Part shown: positions 17,146 to 30,200 of the stretch, piece by piece
Layout: each line of letters begins with the position of its first letter
Position numbering within the stretch: position 1 is the stretch's first letter
Source of the DNA: Photobacterium gaetbulicola Gung47
GTDB lineage: Bacteria > Pseudomonadota > Gammaproteobacteria > Enterobacterales > Vibrionaceae
DNA length: 64,000 nt
Direction of reading: 5' to 3'
NCBI GenBank assembly: GCA_000940995.1
Contig: CP005974.1
Location: 124,001 to 188,000, forward strand
Program-made: the position numbers and the translations under genes
The notes under the pieces: model-generated
Seen by the model: only the letters and a program-made list of their open reading frames with translations
Databases searched by the model: none
Told to the model about the DNA's origin: nothing

Positions 17146-17313
17146 CCTGTCAGCTTCGCTTCAAGCTGACAGGAAAATTGAGATACGGCCTGTCAGCCCC
17201 GGATAAGACCCAGAGAGAGCAGGAGGAGCAGGCTAGCCGCAACGGCTTTGAAGCCCTTGCAGGAAACAGCAGTGTTGATAGCTGATACTGGCATAACTCG
17301 TCCTAGCTGACAG
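17146..17313 (-). promoter_or_regulatory. Attenuator-like leader of brnQ with mutually exclusive hairpins
   Basis: Reading in the transcript direction, four segments share the CTGTCAGC/GCTGACAG sequence: segment 1 at 17313-17305 (before the leader peptide), segment 2 at 17197-17189 (over the leader stop), segment 3 at 17173-17163 and segment 4 at 17156-17146. 1 can pair with 2, 2 with 3, and 3 with 4 (11-bp perfect stem, 6-base loop). That is the layout of ribosome-controlled attenuation. The 3:4 hairpin is not followed by a T run, so the off-state may act by other means than intrinsic termination. Confidence 0.65.
17193..17294 (-). CDS. Putative leucine-rich leader peptide of brnQ
   Basis: A 33-codon frame with an AGGA ribosome site 6 bases before its ATG at 17294. 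It contains five consecutive leucine codons and two more shortly after (ASLLLLLSLGLIRG), then stops inside pairing segment 2 of the leader. Leucine is a substrate of BrnQ, so ribosome stalling at these codons would report leucine shortage. The leucine codons are CTG and CTC, not rare ones. The peptide could also be read as a hydrophobic micropeptide; the position of the pairing segments argues for a leader. Confidence 0.6.
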   Translation of the reverse strand: MPVSAINTAVSCKGFKAVAASLLLLLSLGLIRG

Positions 17314-17356
17314 AAAATAAAAACCAGAAAACAAGACGTTTTCTGCGATACCTTTG

Positions 17357-17385
17357 TTATAAACGGCGGCAGCAGAGCAATACAA
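17357..17385 (-). promoter_or_regulatory. Predicted brnQ promoter
   Basis: On the minus strand TTGTAT (17385-17380), a 17-base spacer and TTATAA (17362-17357). It would start the transcript about 40 bases before segment 1 of the leader. Confidence 0.5.
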
Positions 17386-17574
17386 GCAGAAAAAACAAAA
17401 TAAGTGGAATGAGTTAACTAGCCACCAAAAACCAGCACAAACCGCCAGAAATAGTCCAGATTGCCAAGATTTAAAACTTCACAGTATCGTTACATCTCTC
17501 TCGATCGCCGTTTTGTCTTTATCCTCGAAGTTTCTTTACCCTCTCAGAACAATGCAAAAAGCATCAAACACAAA
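17386..17574. other. AT-rich intergenic stretch between brnQ and yjaG control regions
   Basis: No gene or clear site is seen here apart from the brnQ promoter to the left and the yjaG terminator to the right. Confidence 0.4.
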
Positions 17575-17597
17575 AAAGGGCCCAAAAGGGCCCTTCT
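17574..17597 (-). terminator. Terminator of yjaG
   Basis: Stem AAGGGCCC / GGGCCCTT, loop TTTT on the minus strand, followed by TTTTT. Confidence 0.85.
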
Positions 17598-17615
17598 CGA
17601 TCCAATACTGGTCGC

Positions 17616-18203
17616 TTACAGCTCGATACCAATATTGCTGACCGGCTCTTCGCGCAACTCCTGACGCAAACCTTTGATCAGCTCGATATCACGGCGCTCT
17701 GCTTCTTTAAGCGCCCGGAAAATCGCCCACTGCATGTCCCACTCGGCACATACCGCTTCGTTTTCTTTCTGGTTCTCGTTGGTGATCTCCACTCCGGTCT
17801 GGGCAAATTCAAGATCAGCTACAGTTGCGGCAGACAACGAGCTTAGCTTAGCCAGTGTTTCCAGCATCAGGTCACGGTCGAGCATCGCATGGAGCAAATC
17901 AGCCAGCGCCGCACAGGCATCAATAGCCGGATTTACCGCATACAGATCATAATCTTCGGCATTGGGTACCAACTCTTCGAGTTTCTCCAGCTGCTTCTCA
18001 AAGTTAATCTTGGCCGTTTTTACTGTCAAAATTTCCCAGATACTGTCCAGAATCGAACGGTACTTCTGCTCATCCGCGAACTCCGTTTGCTGACAGAAGA
18101 ACGCATAGTTGGGATACATTCGTTCACACAGAGACACCATAAAGGTAATGTGTTGCCATGGTTCTAATTTTTCTAAACGGAGCTGAACTGGATTCTTTAG
18201 CAT
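17616..18203 (-). CDS. yjaG: DUF416 protein YjaG
   Basis: A 195-residue soluble protein of unknown function, found beside hupA in enterobacteria and in a similar position here. The family start MLKNPVQLRLEKLEPWQHITFM and the helical acidic body (AAVCAEWDMQWAIFRA-like segment QKENEAVCAEWDMQ) are recognisable. Length fits the family. It is divergent from the dehydrogenase gene to the right and ends at its own terminator. Confidence 0.9.
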   Translation of the reverse strand: MLKNPVQLRLEKLEPWQHITFMVSLCERMYPNYAFFCQQTEFADEQKYRSILDSIWEILTVKTAKINFEKQLEKLEELVPNAEDYDLYAVNPAIDACAALADLLHAMLDRDLMLETLAKLSSLSAATVADLEFAQTGVEITNENQKENEAVCAEWDMQWAIFRALKEAERRDIELIKGLRQELREEPVSNIGIEL

Positions 18204-18306
18204 GGGATAATCCGCAATTGTGATTTGCCCCGGATCTTACTTGTATCCCCCTGCTACTGCAATACATGGAAAGCGGATAACCCCGTGCTACCGCCAAGGA
18301 GCGACG

Positions 18307-19218
18307 ATGCATAAACTGATGATTGTTTCCCGCCAGCAAGCTGTCTATGAAGCCCTGCTAGCCGAGCAGCCGATAGCCGGGCTGACCCTGACCCAGCAGC
18401 CCAAAGAGGCGACTATCTTGCTGGCCGACCCACCGAAGATCGCCCCCTTGCTCGATGAGTTCCCGGCCCTTGAGTGGATCCAGTCCACCTTTGCCGGCAT
18501 TGATGCTCTGACACAGCCCAGTTTGCGTCGGGACTATACCCTGAGCAATATCCGCGGTTGCTTCGGCCAGCTGATCAGCGAATACGTACTGGGGTTAGCC
18601 ATCGCCTACCAACGCCACTTTGCGACCTACCAAACCCAGCAACAAGCCCGCCACTGGCACCCTAAACCATACAACACCCTTGCAGGCAAGACGATGGTGA
18701 TACTGGGTACCGGCAGCATCGGCAGCCATCTCGCCCGTTCGGCCAAGGCATTGGGATTCCGCCTTGTCGGGGTCAATCGCTCTGGCACTGCCAATGAGCC
18801 GGCTTTCGATACCATTCTCCCACTGGCCGAGCTCAATTCAGCACTCGAGCAGGCAGACTTGGTGGTCTCCACCTTGCCGGCTACCGCTAATACCAACGAT
18901 ATCCTCAACGCCACCAGCCTAAGCCATTGCCGTAAGGCTTTGTTGTTCAACGTCGGCCGGGGCAACGCCCTGTGCGAAACCGGCCTGCTCAGCGCATTGG
19001 ACCGAGGTGCAATCGCCCACGCTTTCCTGGATGTCTTCAAGCAGGAGCCGCTGCCCCAGAGTCACCCTTTCTGGCAACATCCGGCCATCACTATTACCCC
19101 GCACATTGCCGCTGAAAGCTTTCCCCATCAAGTCATGGCAATTTTCCGCGATAATGCACAACGCTGGCTCAACCACCAGCCATTACGCTATACCGTTGAC
19201 TTTCAACGGGGCTACTAA
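18307..19218 (+). CDS. D-2-hydroxyacid dehydrogenase
   Basis: NAD(P)-dependent reductase of 2-oxoacids, of the glyoxylate/hydroxypyruvate reductase type. From the ATG at 18307, preceded by a full AAGGAG site, the product has 303 residues. The Rossmann motif is GTGSIG (134-139); the catalytic residues are R218 (NVGRGN), E247 (KQEPLP) and H266 (TPHIAAE). The substrate cannot be told from the motifs. The stop is 28 bases before the uracil-DNA glycosylase gene, and the two are probably cotranscribed. Confidence 0.9.
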   Translation: MHKLMIVSRQQAVYEALLAEQPIAGLTLTQQPKEATILLADPPKIAPLLDEFPALEWIQSTFAGIDALTQPSLRRDYTLSNIRGCFGQLISEYVLGLAIAYQRHFATYQTQQQARHWHPKPYNTLAGKTMVILGTGSIGSHLARSAKALGFRLVGVNRSGTANEPAFDTILPLAELNSALEQADLVVSTLPATANTNDILNATSLSHCRKALLFNVGRGNALCETGLLSALDRGAIAHAFLDVFKQEPLPQSHPFWQHPAITITPHIAAESFPHQVMAIFRDNAQRWLNHQPLRYTVDFQRGY

Positions 19219-19246
19219 TTCACCCCGGAGTCAGGGAGCCCGCAGC

Positions 19247-19864
19247 ATGAGTCCAAACAACGACCAGCAACATCTTGATAACCTGCTTGATCAAATCCGC
19301 CGCTGCACGATCTGCCGCGATCACCTACCGCTCGGCCCCCGGCCGGTCATTCAAGCTGCCAGCAGCGCCCGCTTGATGATCGTTGGCCAGGCTCCCGGTA
19401 CCAAGGTGCATCAAACAGGGATCCCCTGGAATGATCCGAGTGGCGATCGTCTCCGTCGTTGGCTGGATCTTGACCGCGACTCTTTCTACAACCCCGAGCA
19501 CATCGCCATCATGCCGATGGGACTGTGCTACCCCGGCCGGGGCAAGTCCGGCGATCTGCCGCCCCGTCCCGAGTGCGCCCCGCAATGGCACCCCCAAGTA
19601 TGGCCGCTGCTGCCCAATATCGGCATGACCCTGCTGGTCGGCCAGTATGCCCAGCAGCGCTACCTCAAGGGCAAACCGAAGACGCTGACAGAGACGGTGA
19701 AGGCATGGCGCAACTGGGCGCCGCAGTACATCCCGATGCCACACCCTTCACCGCGCAACACCCTGTGGCTGAAGAAAAACCCATGGTTTGAAGAGGAAGT
19801 GGTGCCATATATCCGCGAATACGTCCACCAGCATCTTGGACTAGAAAGCGGCAAGGGGCGCTAG
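19247..19864 (+). CDS. Uracil-DNA glycosylase family protein with predicted Fe-S cluster
   Basis: The 205-residue product from the ATG at 19247 has the glycosylase motifs GQAPG (47-51) and HPSPRN (166-171). Four cysteines at 20, 23, 94 and 110 are spaced C-x2-C, then about 70, then C-x15-C, which is the pattern of the iron-sulphur cluster in family 4 enzymes. The first motif has Gln where family 4 usually has Glu, so the exact family is open. It would remove uracil or related damaged bases from DNA. The chosen start has an AGGGAG site; the frame open further upstream lies over the dehydrogenase gene. Confidence 0.82.
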   Translation: MSPNNDQQHLDNLLDQIRRCTICRDHLPLGPRPVIQAASSARLMIVGQAPGTKVHQTGIPWNDPSGDRLRRWLDLDRDSFYNPEHIAIMPMGLCYPGRGKSGDLPPRPECAPQWHPQVWPLLPNIGMTLLVGQYAQQRYLKGKPKTLTETVKAWRNWAPQYIPMPHPSPRNTLWLKKNPWFEEEVVPYIREYVHQHLGLESGKGR

Positions 19865-19941
19865 GCTATGGGTTTTTCAACAGGCTCACGGAGCCAAAAT
19901 GATCTTCGACCGCCACTAGCCTATGGCCAATAGCCGCATAT

Positions 19942-19980
19942 AAAAAAGCCCACACAGCAAGCTGTATGGGCTCTTAATGC
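19942..19980. terminator. Bidirectional terminator between the glycosylase gene and hemE
   Basis: AGCCCACACAGC pairs with GCTGTATGGGCT (one mismatch); a run of T follows on the minus strand, favouring hemE. Confidence 0.75.
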
Positions 19981-20026
19981 TTTTTCCTAGGCTAGGGCCT
20001 AGCAACCTAGCACCCAGGATCCGCTT

Positions 20027-21094
20027 TTATTTGTGGTATGGCTTTGACAGCTCATGCACCGCTTCAACAAACACACCAGCATTCTCTGGCGGCACATCGA
20101 GGTGGATACCGTGGCCTAGGTTGAACACGTGGCCAGTACCACCGTCGCCGAAGCCTTCAAGGATAGTCGCGACTTCCTGACGAATACGCTCAGGCTGGGC
20201 GTACAGCATCGATGGATCCATGTTGCCCTGCAGCGCAACTTTGTCACCCACACGCTTCTTGGCATCAGCGATATTGATGGTCCAGTCAAGGCCGACTGCA
20301 TCACAACCGGTTGCCGCGATTTGCTCCAGCCACATACCACCATTCTTGGTAAATAGCGTCACCGGTACGCGGCGGCCATCGTTTTCGCGGATCAGGCCAT
20401 CAACAATCTTGTGCATGTAGCGCAGCGAAAACTCGTTGTAATCACGCGGAGTCAGCACGCCCCCCCAGGTATCGAACACCATCACCGACTGGGCACCCGC
20501 TTTAATTTGCGCGTTCAGGTACTCAACCACGCTGTCTGCCAGCTTATCGAGCAATAGGTGCAGGGTTTGTGGCTCGGCATACATCATCTTCTTGATCTTG
20601 GTGAATGCCTTCGAGCTCCCCCCTTCAACCATGTAAGTCGCCAGTGTCCAAGGGCTCCCCGAGAAACCGATCAGCGGTACTTCGCCTTGCAAGTCCTTGC
20701 GGATCTGACGTACGGCGTTCATCACGTACTGCAGTTCGCCTTCCGGATCCGGCAAACCAATTTTATCAACATCAGCCTTGCAGGTGATTGGACGTTCAAA
20801 TTTCGGTCCCTCACCGGCTTCAAAGTACAGTCCCAAGCCCATCGCATCAGGGATAGTCAGGATATCTGAGAACAAGATTGCCGCATCAAGCGGGAAGCGG
20901 CGCAGAGGCTGTAGTGTCACCTCACTGGCAAGCTCAGCATTTTTACATAGCGACATGAAGTCACCGGCTACACTGCGAGTTGCACGATATTCAGGAAGGT
21001 AACGCCCTGCCTGACGCATCATCCATACCGGGGTGCAATCGACTGGCTGCTTCAATAAAGCGCGAAGGTAGCGGTCATTCTTTAGTTCGCTCAT
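20027..21094 (-). CDS. hemE: Uroporphyrinogen decarboxylase HemE
   Basis: Removes four carboxyl groups from uroporphyrinogen III in haem synthesis. The 355-residue protein starts MSELKNDRYLRALLKQPV; the longer open frame to 21148 is not family sequence. The substrate-binding signature PVWMMRQAGRYLPEYR and SDILTIPDAMGLGL, and the FGDGGTGHVFNLGHGIH-like C-terminal motif, are all there. GGAG precedes the ATG. It follows the enterobacterial order next to nudC and rsd, but is separated from nudC by a possible small RNA gene on the other strand. Confidence 0.97.
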   Translation of the reverse strand: MSELKNDRYLRALLKQPVDCTPVWMMRQAGRYLPEYRATRSVAGDFMSLCKNAELASEVTLQPLRRFPLDAAILFSDILTIPDAMGLGLYFEAGEGPKFERPITCKADVDKIGLPDPEGELQYVMNAVRQIRKDLQGEVPLIGFSGSPWTLATYMVEGGSSKAFTKIKKMMYAEPQTLHLLLDKLADSVVEYLNAQIKAGAQSVMVFDTWGGVLTPRDYNEFSLRYMHKIVDGLIRENDGRRVPVTLFTKNGGMWLEQIAATGCDAVGLDWTINIADAKKRVGDKVALQGNMDPSMLYAQPERIRQEVATILEGFGDGGTGHVFNLGHGIHLDVPPENAGVFVEAVHELSKPYHK

Positions 21095-21202
21095 TTGGGA
21101 CTCCATGGTTTTATTTGCGCGTATTGTATCACTCCGAGCTGTCAACAAAAGAGGCCATTTGTTAACCGGATCAAGTTTATAGTAACAATTTGCTCACTGG
21201 AT

Positions 21203-21318
21203 TTGCGACACTCCGGGCTCTCATGGTACAAAATCTGCGCGCTAGCAATAATAACAATGACTTTGCTCGTAGAAGGCAAAATAACTGCACCTTACCCCTC
21301 CTCACGGAGGGTTTTTTT
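21203..21318 (+). ncRNA. Candidate small RNA between hemE and nudC
   Basis: A plus-strand terminator (CCCTCC, loop TCAC, GGAGGG, then seven T's, 21296-21318) stands where no plus-strand gene ends: both neighbours, hemE and nudC, are on the minus strand. About 70 bases before it is a possible promoter, TTGCGA (21203-21208), 18 bases, TACAAA (21227-21232). The RNA would run from about 21239 to 21318, be A-rich in the middle (GCAATAATAACAATGAC) and end in a U tail, as Hfq-binding RNAs do. No name can be given. Confidence 0.5.
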
Positions 21319-21339
21319 ATTCTGTTTCCTCCCCCACCA

Positions 21340-22122
21340 TCAGCGCTTTCCCATTCCCCCCAGAGTGTGGTCAATCAGCGCCCTGGCAATCGTGCCCGGC
21401 GGGGCGAGTTCAGGCAGGGTATTCGTCGATGCCCAGAGGGCATCGGTCAGCTCAGCGTAGTCCGGCTTTAGCTCGCCACTGTGGTAATCGGCCAGAAACC
21501 CCATCATCAGGTTAGACGGAAACGCCCAGGGCTGGCTGCCGAAATAGCGAATATTGGTCACCTGTATCCCGGTTTCTTCCAAGACTTCCCTGGCAACACA
21601 CTGCTCGAGTGTCTCCCCAGCCTCAACGAAGCCGGCAATCACTGTGTACATGCCGTTCTTATGGCGGGGATGCTGGGCCAGCAAGATTTTGTCTTGCTTA
21701 CGGACCGCGACAATGACACAAGGTGATAAGCGCGGATAATGGTGGCTGTGGCAGCCCTGGCAAGCCATAGCAAGCTCGGCACGGCTCAACTGGCACTCAT
21801 TGCCACATTGCGGACAGAAGCGCTGAGAATGCAGCATATGCGACAACTGGATGGCCCTTCCGGCCAAGTTGAACAACTCACCGTCAATCACCAGCAGGCT
21901 GCGCAGACTATCAAAACCAGCCTCATCATGGTGCTCAGGGGCTTCAAGCCAGTAGACAGGAGCGTTTTGATATCGACCGATCTCAACCACGCCTTCTAAA
22001 TCAACCTCTAGCTCACTTGGCGGCTTGAAGGGAAGTTGTTGATCCTCCAGGTATAGCTTGCGATCTTTGACTATACACCAATAGCTTTTTTCGTGTTTTT
22101 TTAACATTAACGTCACATCCAT
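21340..22122 (-). CDS. nudC: NAD(+) diphosphatase / RNA NAD-decapping hydrolase NudC
   Basis: Nudix enzyme that cleaves NAD(H) and removes NAD caps from RNA. The 260-residue product has the zinc ribbon (CPQCG near 103, CQGC near 121), the Nudix box GFVEAGETLEQCVAREVLEETG and the NudC-specific SQPWAFP. The first ATG at 22122 has its purine-rich site almost touching it, so initiation at the fifth codon downstream (22107) is also possible. Divergent from rsd, as in enterobacteria. Confidence 0.93.
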   Translation of the reverse strand: MDVTLMLKKHEKSYWCIVKDRKLYLEDQQLPFKPPSELEVDLEGVVEIGRYQNAPVYWLEAPEHHDEAGFDSLRSLLVIDGELFNLAGRAIQLSHMLHSQRFCPQCGNECQLSRAELAMACQGCHSHHYPRLSPCVIVAVRKQDKILLAQHPRHKNGMYTVIAGFVEAGETLEQCVAREVLEETGIQVTNIRYFGSQPWAFPSNLMMGFLADYHSGELKPDYAELTDALWASTNTLPELAPPGTIARALIDHTLGGMGKR

Positions 22123-22262
22123 CCTTGCAGGGTATCGTTTTTACTGGCAATCTGTAGTTAATACGGAAAAGGCTCCGTAATTCAAGGTTATCTTTCTTAA
22201 GAGATTAACAGGTATTGTTTCCAGTACCCTGTCTCGGTACTGTAGATCATGAGGGCATGGTC

Positions 22263-22745
22263 ATGTTGAGTAAATTCGAGCAAGTACAAAAACAATGGGG
22301 CGGCACCAGTGACGTTATCGATCACTGGCTCATGTCTCGGCAACAATTGCTGATCGATTACTGCAAGTTAGCTGGACTCCCCCCGTTCGAGAGTAATAGC
22401 CGCCAGCTCCCGACAACATCCCAACTGCAGCTGTTCAGCCAAGAGCTGGTCGACTATATCTCCGAAGGCCACTTTAAAATCTACGATATGGTCATGGAGC
22501 GCTGGAACGCAACAGGGTATTCCCCCACGGAAGAAATCTCCCAACTCTACGCCCAAATCACCCAGACCACCGATCCTATGCTGAACTTCAACGATAAATA
22601 CACCGACATGGGTGAGGATGACGAGCTACCCGATTTCGACAGTGATCTCTCTGATATCGGCGAGCTGATAGAACTCCGCTTTGCCCTCGAGGATAAGTTA
22701 ATCGAATTGATCAGTGAGAGCCTGGCTTGCCCACCGGGCGCCTAG
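22263..22745 (+). CDS. rsd: Anti-sigma-70 factor Rsd
   Basis: Binds the housekeeping sigma factor in stationary phase. From the ATG at 22263 the product has 160 residues; the open frame begins earlier at 22215, but the family starts at MLSKFEQVQKQW. Recognisable segments include LVDYISEGHFKIYD and LSDIGELIELRFALEDKLI. It lies between nudC and rpoC as in E. coli, where thiamine genes intervene; they are absent here. Confidence 0.9.
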   Translation: MLSKFEQVQKQWGGTSDVIDHWLMSRQQLLIDYCKLAGLPPFESNSRQLPTTSQLQLFSQELVDYISEGHFKIYDMVMERWNATGYSPTEEISQLYAQITQTTDPMLNFNDKYTDMGEDDELPDFDSDLSDIGELIELRFALEDKLIELISESLACPPGA

Positions 22746-22773
22746 GTCTCCGCCACACCTGTCCTCACCTGCC

Positions 22774-22809
22774 ACCAGCCTGGTGACTCACCGGGCTGGT
22801 TATCCTTTT
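22774..22809 (+). terminator. Terminator of rsd
   Basis: ACCAGCC-T-GGTG / CACC-G-GGCTGGT stem followed by TATCCTTTT. Confidence 0.75.
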
Positions 22810-22914
22810 ATACGCCTTATTCCCGCATCCTGCAAAATACCGCCTGCACGAGTGCCGTATCGGCACCGACATATCGCCTCCGCCCACCAGCATACTGCCG
22901 CCAACTCGCAGGCA

Positions 22915-22946
22915 ATAAAAAAGGGCACCCGAAGGTACCCTTTTAT
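22915..22946 (-). terminator. Terminator of the rpoBC operon
   Basis: On the minus strand AAAAGGGTACC, loop TTCG, GGTGCCCTTTT with a T run follows 26 bases after the rpoC stop. Confidence 0.9.
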
Positions 22947-22971
22947 TCAGTGCATTTTAGCTAGCTGACGA

Positions 22972-27189
<4,218 letters not shown>

Positions 27190-27220
27190 ATTCGGCTCCT
27201 GTGAGGAGTTGACCCATAAA

Positions 27221-27240
27221 GGCGCCAGTCTGCTGGCGCC
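27221..27240 (-). promoter_or_regulatory. Intercistronic hairpin between rpoB and rpoC
   Basis: Perfect 8-bp stem GGCGCCAG / CTGGCGCC with a 4-base loop, 30 bases before the rpoC ribosome site. Only TTTA follows, so it is more likely an mRNA processing or stability element than a terminator. Confidence 0.6.
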
Positions 27241-27288
27241 TTCATATTTATACCGGAGTAACTAATAAATCTTGGTATGAACCGAGGC

Positions 27289-30200
27289 TTATTCGTCTTC
27301 CAGCTCGATGTTGATACCCAACGAGCGGATTTCTTTCAACAATACGTTGAACGATTCCGGCATACCAGGTTCCATACGATGGTCGCCATCGACGATGTTC
27401 TTATACATCTTCGTACGGCCGTTAACGTCATCCGACTTAACAGTTAGCATTTCCTGTAGGGTGTATGCGGCACCATATGCTTCTAGTGCCCACACTTCCA
27501 TCTCACCGAAACGCTGACCACCGAACTGAGCTTTACCACCCAGCGGCTGCTGAGTAACAAGGCTGTAAGAACCGGTAGAACGGGCATGCATCTTGTCATC
27601 AACCAAGTGGTTCAGTTTCAGCATGTACATGTAACCCACGGTTACAGGACGCTCAAACTTGTCACCAGTACGGCCATCAAACAGAGTCAGCTGACCAGAC
27701 TCAGGCAGATCACCCAATTTCAGAAGCTCTTTGATAGAGGATTCTGGCGCACCGTCGAAAACAGGTGTCGCGATTGGTAGACCGTTACGCAGGTTCTGGA
27801 TCAGGGTACGTACTTCGTCGTCGCTTAGCGCGGCAATGTCTACGTTCTGACGCGTATCGCCCAGGTCGTACACTTTCTGCAGGAAGTTACGGAACTGGTG
27901 TAGTTCCTGCTGCTGCTTAAGCATCTCGTTGATCTTGTCACCGATACCTTTCGCTGCAAGACCCAAGTGAGTCTCCAGGATCTGACCGATGTTCATACGA
28001 GACGGTACACCCAGCGGGTTAAGTACGATGTCGACTGTCTGACCTTTTTCGTCGTACGGCATGTCTTCAACAGGACAAATCTTCGAGATTACACCCTTGT
28101 TACCGTGACGACCCGCCATCTTATCACCAGGCTGGATACGACGCTTAACCGCTAGGTAAACCTTAACAATCTTAAGGACACCCGGCGCTAGGTCATCACC
28201 CTGAGTGATCTTACGGCGCTTGGTTTCAAATTTCTTATCGAACTCAGCTTTCAGCTCGTCGTACTGCTCGGCTAGCTGCTCAAGCTGGTTCTGCTGTACT
28301 TCGTCATCAAGAGTCTGTGCGAACAGCTTCTCGCGGTCCATTGAAGACAGTTTGTCTTCGCTGTAACCCGCGGCAAGAAGAAGCGTACGAACACGAGCAA
28401 GAAGACCACCCTCAAGGATCTGGAATTCTTCAGTGATGTCTTTCTTCGCTTCTTTCAGCTGCATCTCTTCGATTTCTAGCGCACGCTTGTCTTTCTCAAC
28501 GCCGTCACGGGTAAATACCTGAACGTCGATGATAGTACCAGACACAGAGTTAGGTACGCGTAGAGAAGAGTCTTTCACGTCAGACGCTTTCTCACCGAAG
28601 ATAGCACGTAGTAGCTTCTCTTCAGGAGTTAGCTGAGTTTCACCCTTAGGTGTCACCTTACCAACTAGGATGTCGCCACCCTTAACTTCAGCACCGATGT
28701 AAACGATACCTGACTCATCCAGCTTAGATAGCGCTGCTTCACCCACGTTCGGGATATCAGCAGTGATTTCTTCCGCACCTAGCTTAGTATCACGCGCCAC
28801 ACAAGATAGCTCTTGGATGTGGATAGTTGTCAGGCGGTCTTCCTGTACAACACGCTCAGATACAAGGATGGAATCCTCGAAGTTATAACCGTTCCAAGGC
28901 ATGAACGCGATACGCATGTTCTGGCCAAGGGCTAGTTCACCAAGGTCGGTAGATGGACCGTCAGCTAGCACGTCACCACGAGCTACAGGCTCACCCGGCA
29001 TCACGGTTGGACGCTGGTTGATACATGTGTTCTGGTTTGAACGGGTGTACTTGGTCAGGTTGTAGATGTCGATACCCGCTTCGCCTGGTACCAACTCGTC
29101 TTCGTTAACTTTGATAACGATACGAGAAGCATCTACTGACTGAACCATACCGCCACGTTTAGCTACGGCTGTAACACCGGAGTCAACCGCTACGTTACGC
29201 TCGATACCTGTACCTACTAGCGGCTTGTCAGCACGAAGAGTAGGAACTGCCTGACGCTGCATGTTCGCACCCATAAGGGCACGGTTCGCATCATCGTGCT
29301 CTAGGAACGGGATCAGAGAAGCAGCCACCGATACAACCTGGTTAGTTGCAACGTCCATGTACTGGACATGGTCGCGTGGGTGCAGACCTGATTCACCTTT
29401 CTGGCGGGCAGTGATCAGTTCGTCAGCGAATGAGCCGTCTTCATTCAGAGCGGCGTTCGCCTGCGCGATAACGTATTGGCCTTCTTCGATAGCAGATAGG
29501 TAGTCGATTTCTTCGGTTACCTTGCCGTCGATCACTTTACGGTATGGCGTTTCCAGGAAACCGTAAGGGTTACACTGGGCAAACGCTGACAGTGAGTTAA
29601 TCAGACCGATGTTTGGACCTTCCGGCGTTTCGATCGGACATAGACGACCGTAGTGGGTCGCGTGTACGTCTCGAACTTCAAAGCCAGCACGTTCACGAGT
29701 CAGACCACCTGGACCAAGCGCCGAGATACGGCGTTTGTGAGTAACTTCTGACAGTGGGTTGTTCTGGTCCATAAACTGAGACAGCTGAGAAGAGCCAAAG
29801 AACTCTTTCACTGCCGCAGAAATTGGCTTGGCATTGATTAGGTCTTGAGGCATCACTGCGTCTAGATCGCCAAGGCTTAGGCGCTCTTTCACAGCACGCT
29901 CAACACGTACCAGACCAACTCGGAATTGGTTTTCAGCCATTTCGCCTACAGAACGGATACGACGGTTGCCAAGGTGGTCGATATCATCCACTTCACCTTT
30001 ACCGTTACGGATATCGATCAGACGACGCATTACATCGATGATGTCTGCGTGGTCTAGGGTACCCGGACCTGTAGAATCTTCACGACCTAGCGAGCTGTTG
30101 AACTTCATTCGGCCCACAGCAGATAGATCGTAACGCTCTTCAGTAAAGAACAGGCTTTCGAAAAGCTGCTCTGCTGCTTCGCGTGTTGGTGGCTCGCCCG

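Noticed and set aside
17146..17173. Intrinsic terminator before brnQ
   Set aside because: The stem is strong but is followed by TCAATATTCCC rather than a T run, so I report it as part of an alternative-pairing leader only.
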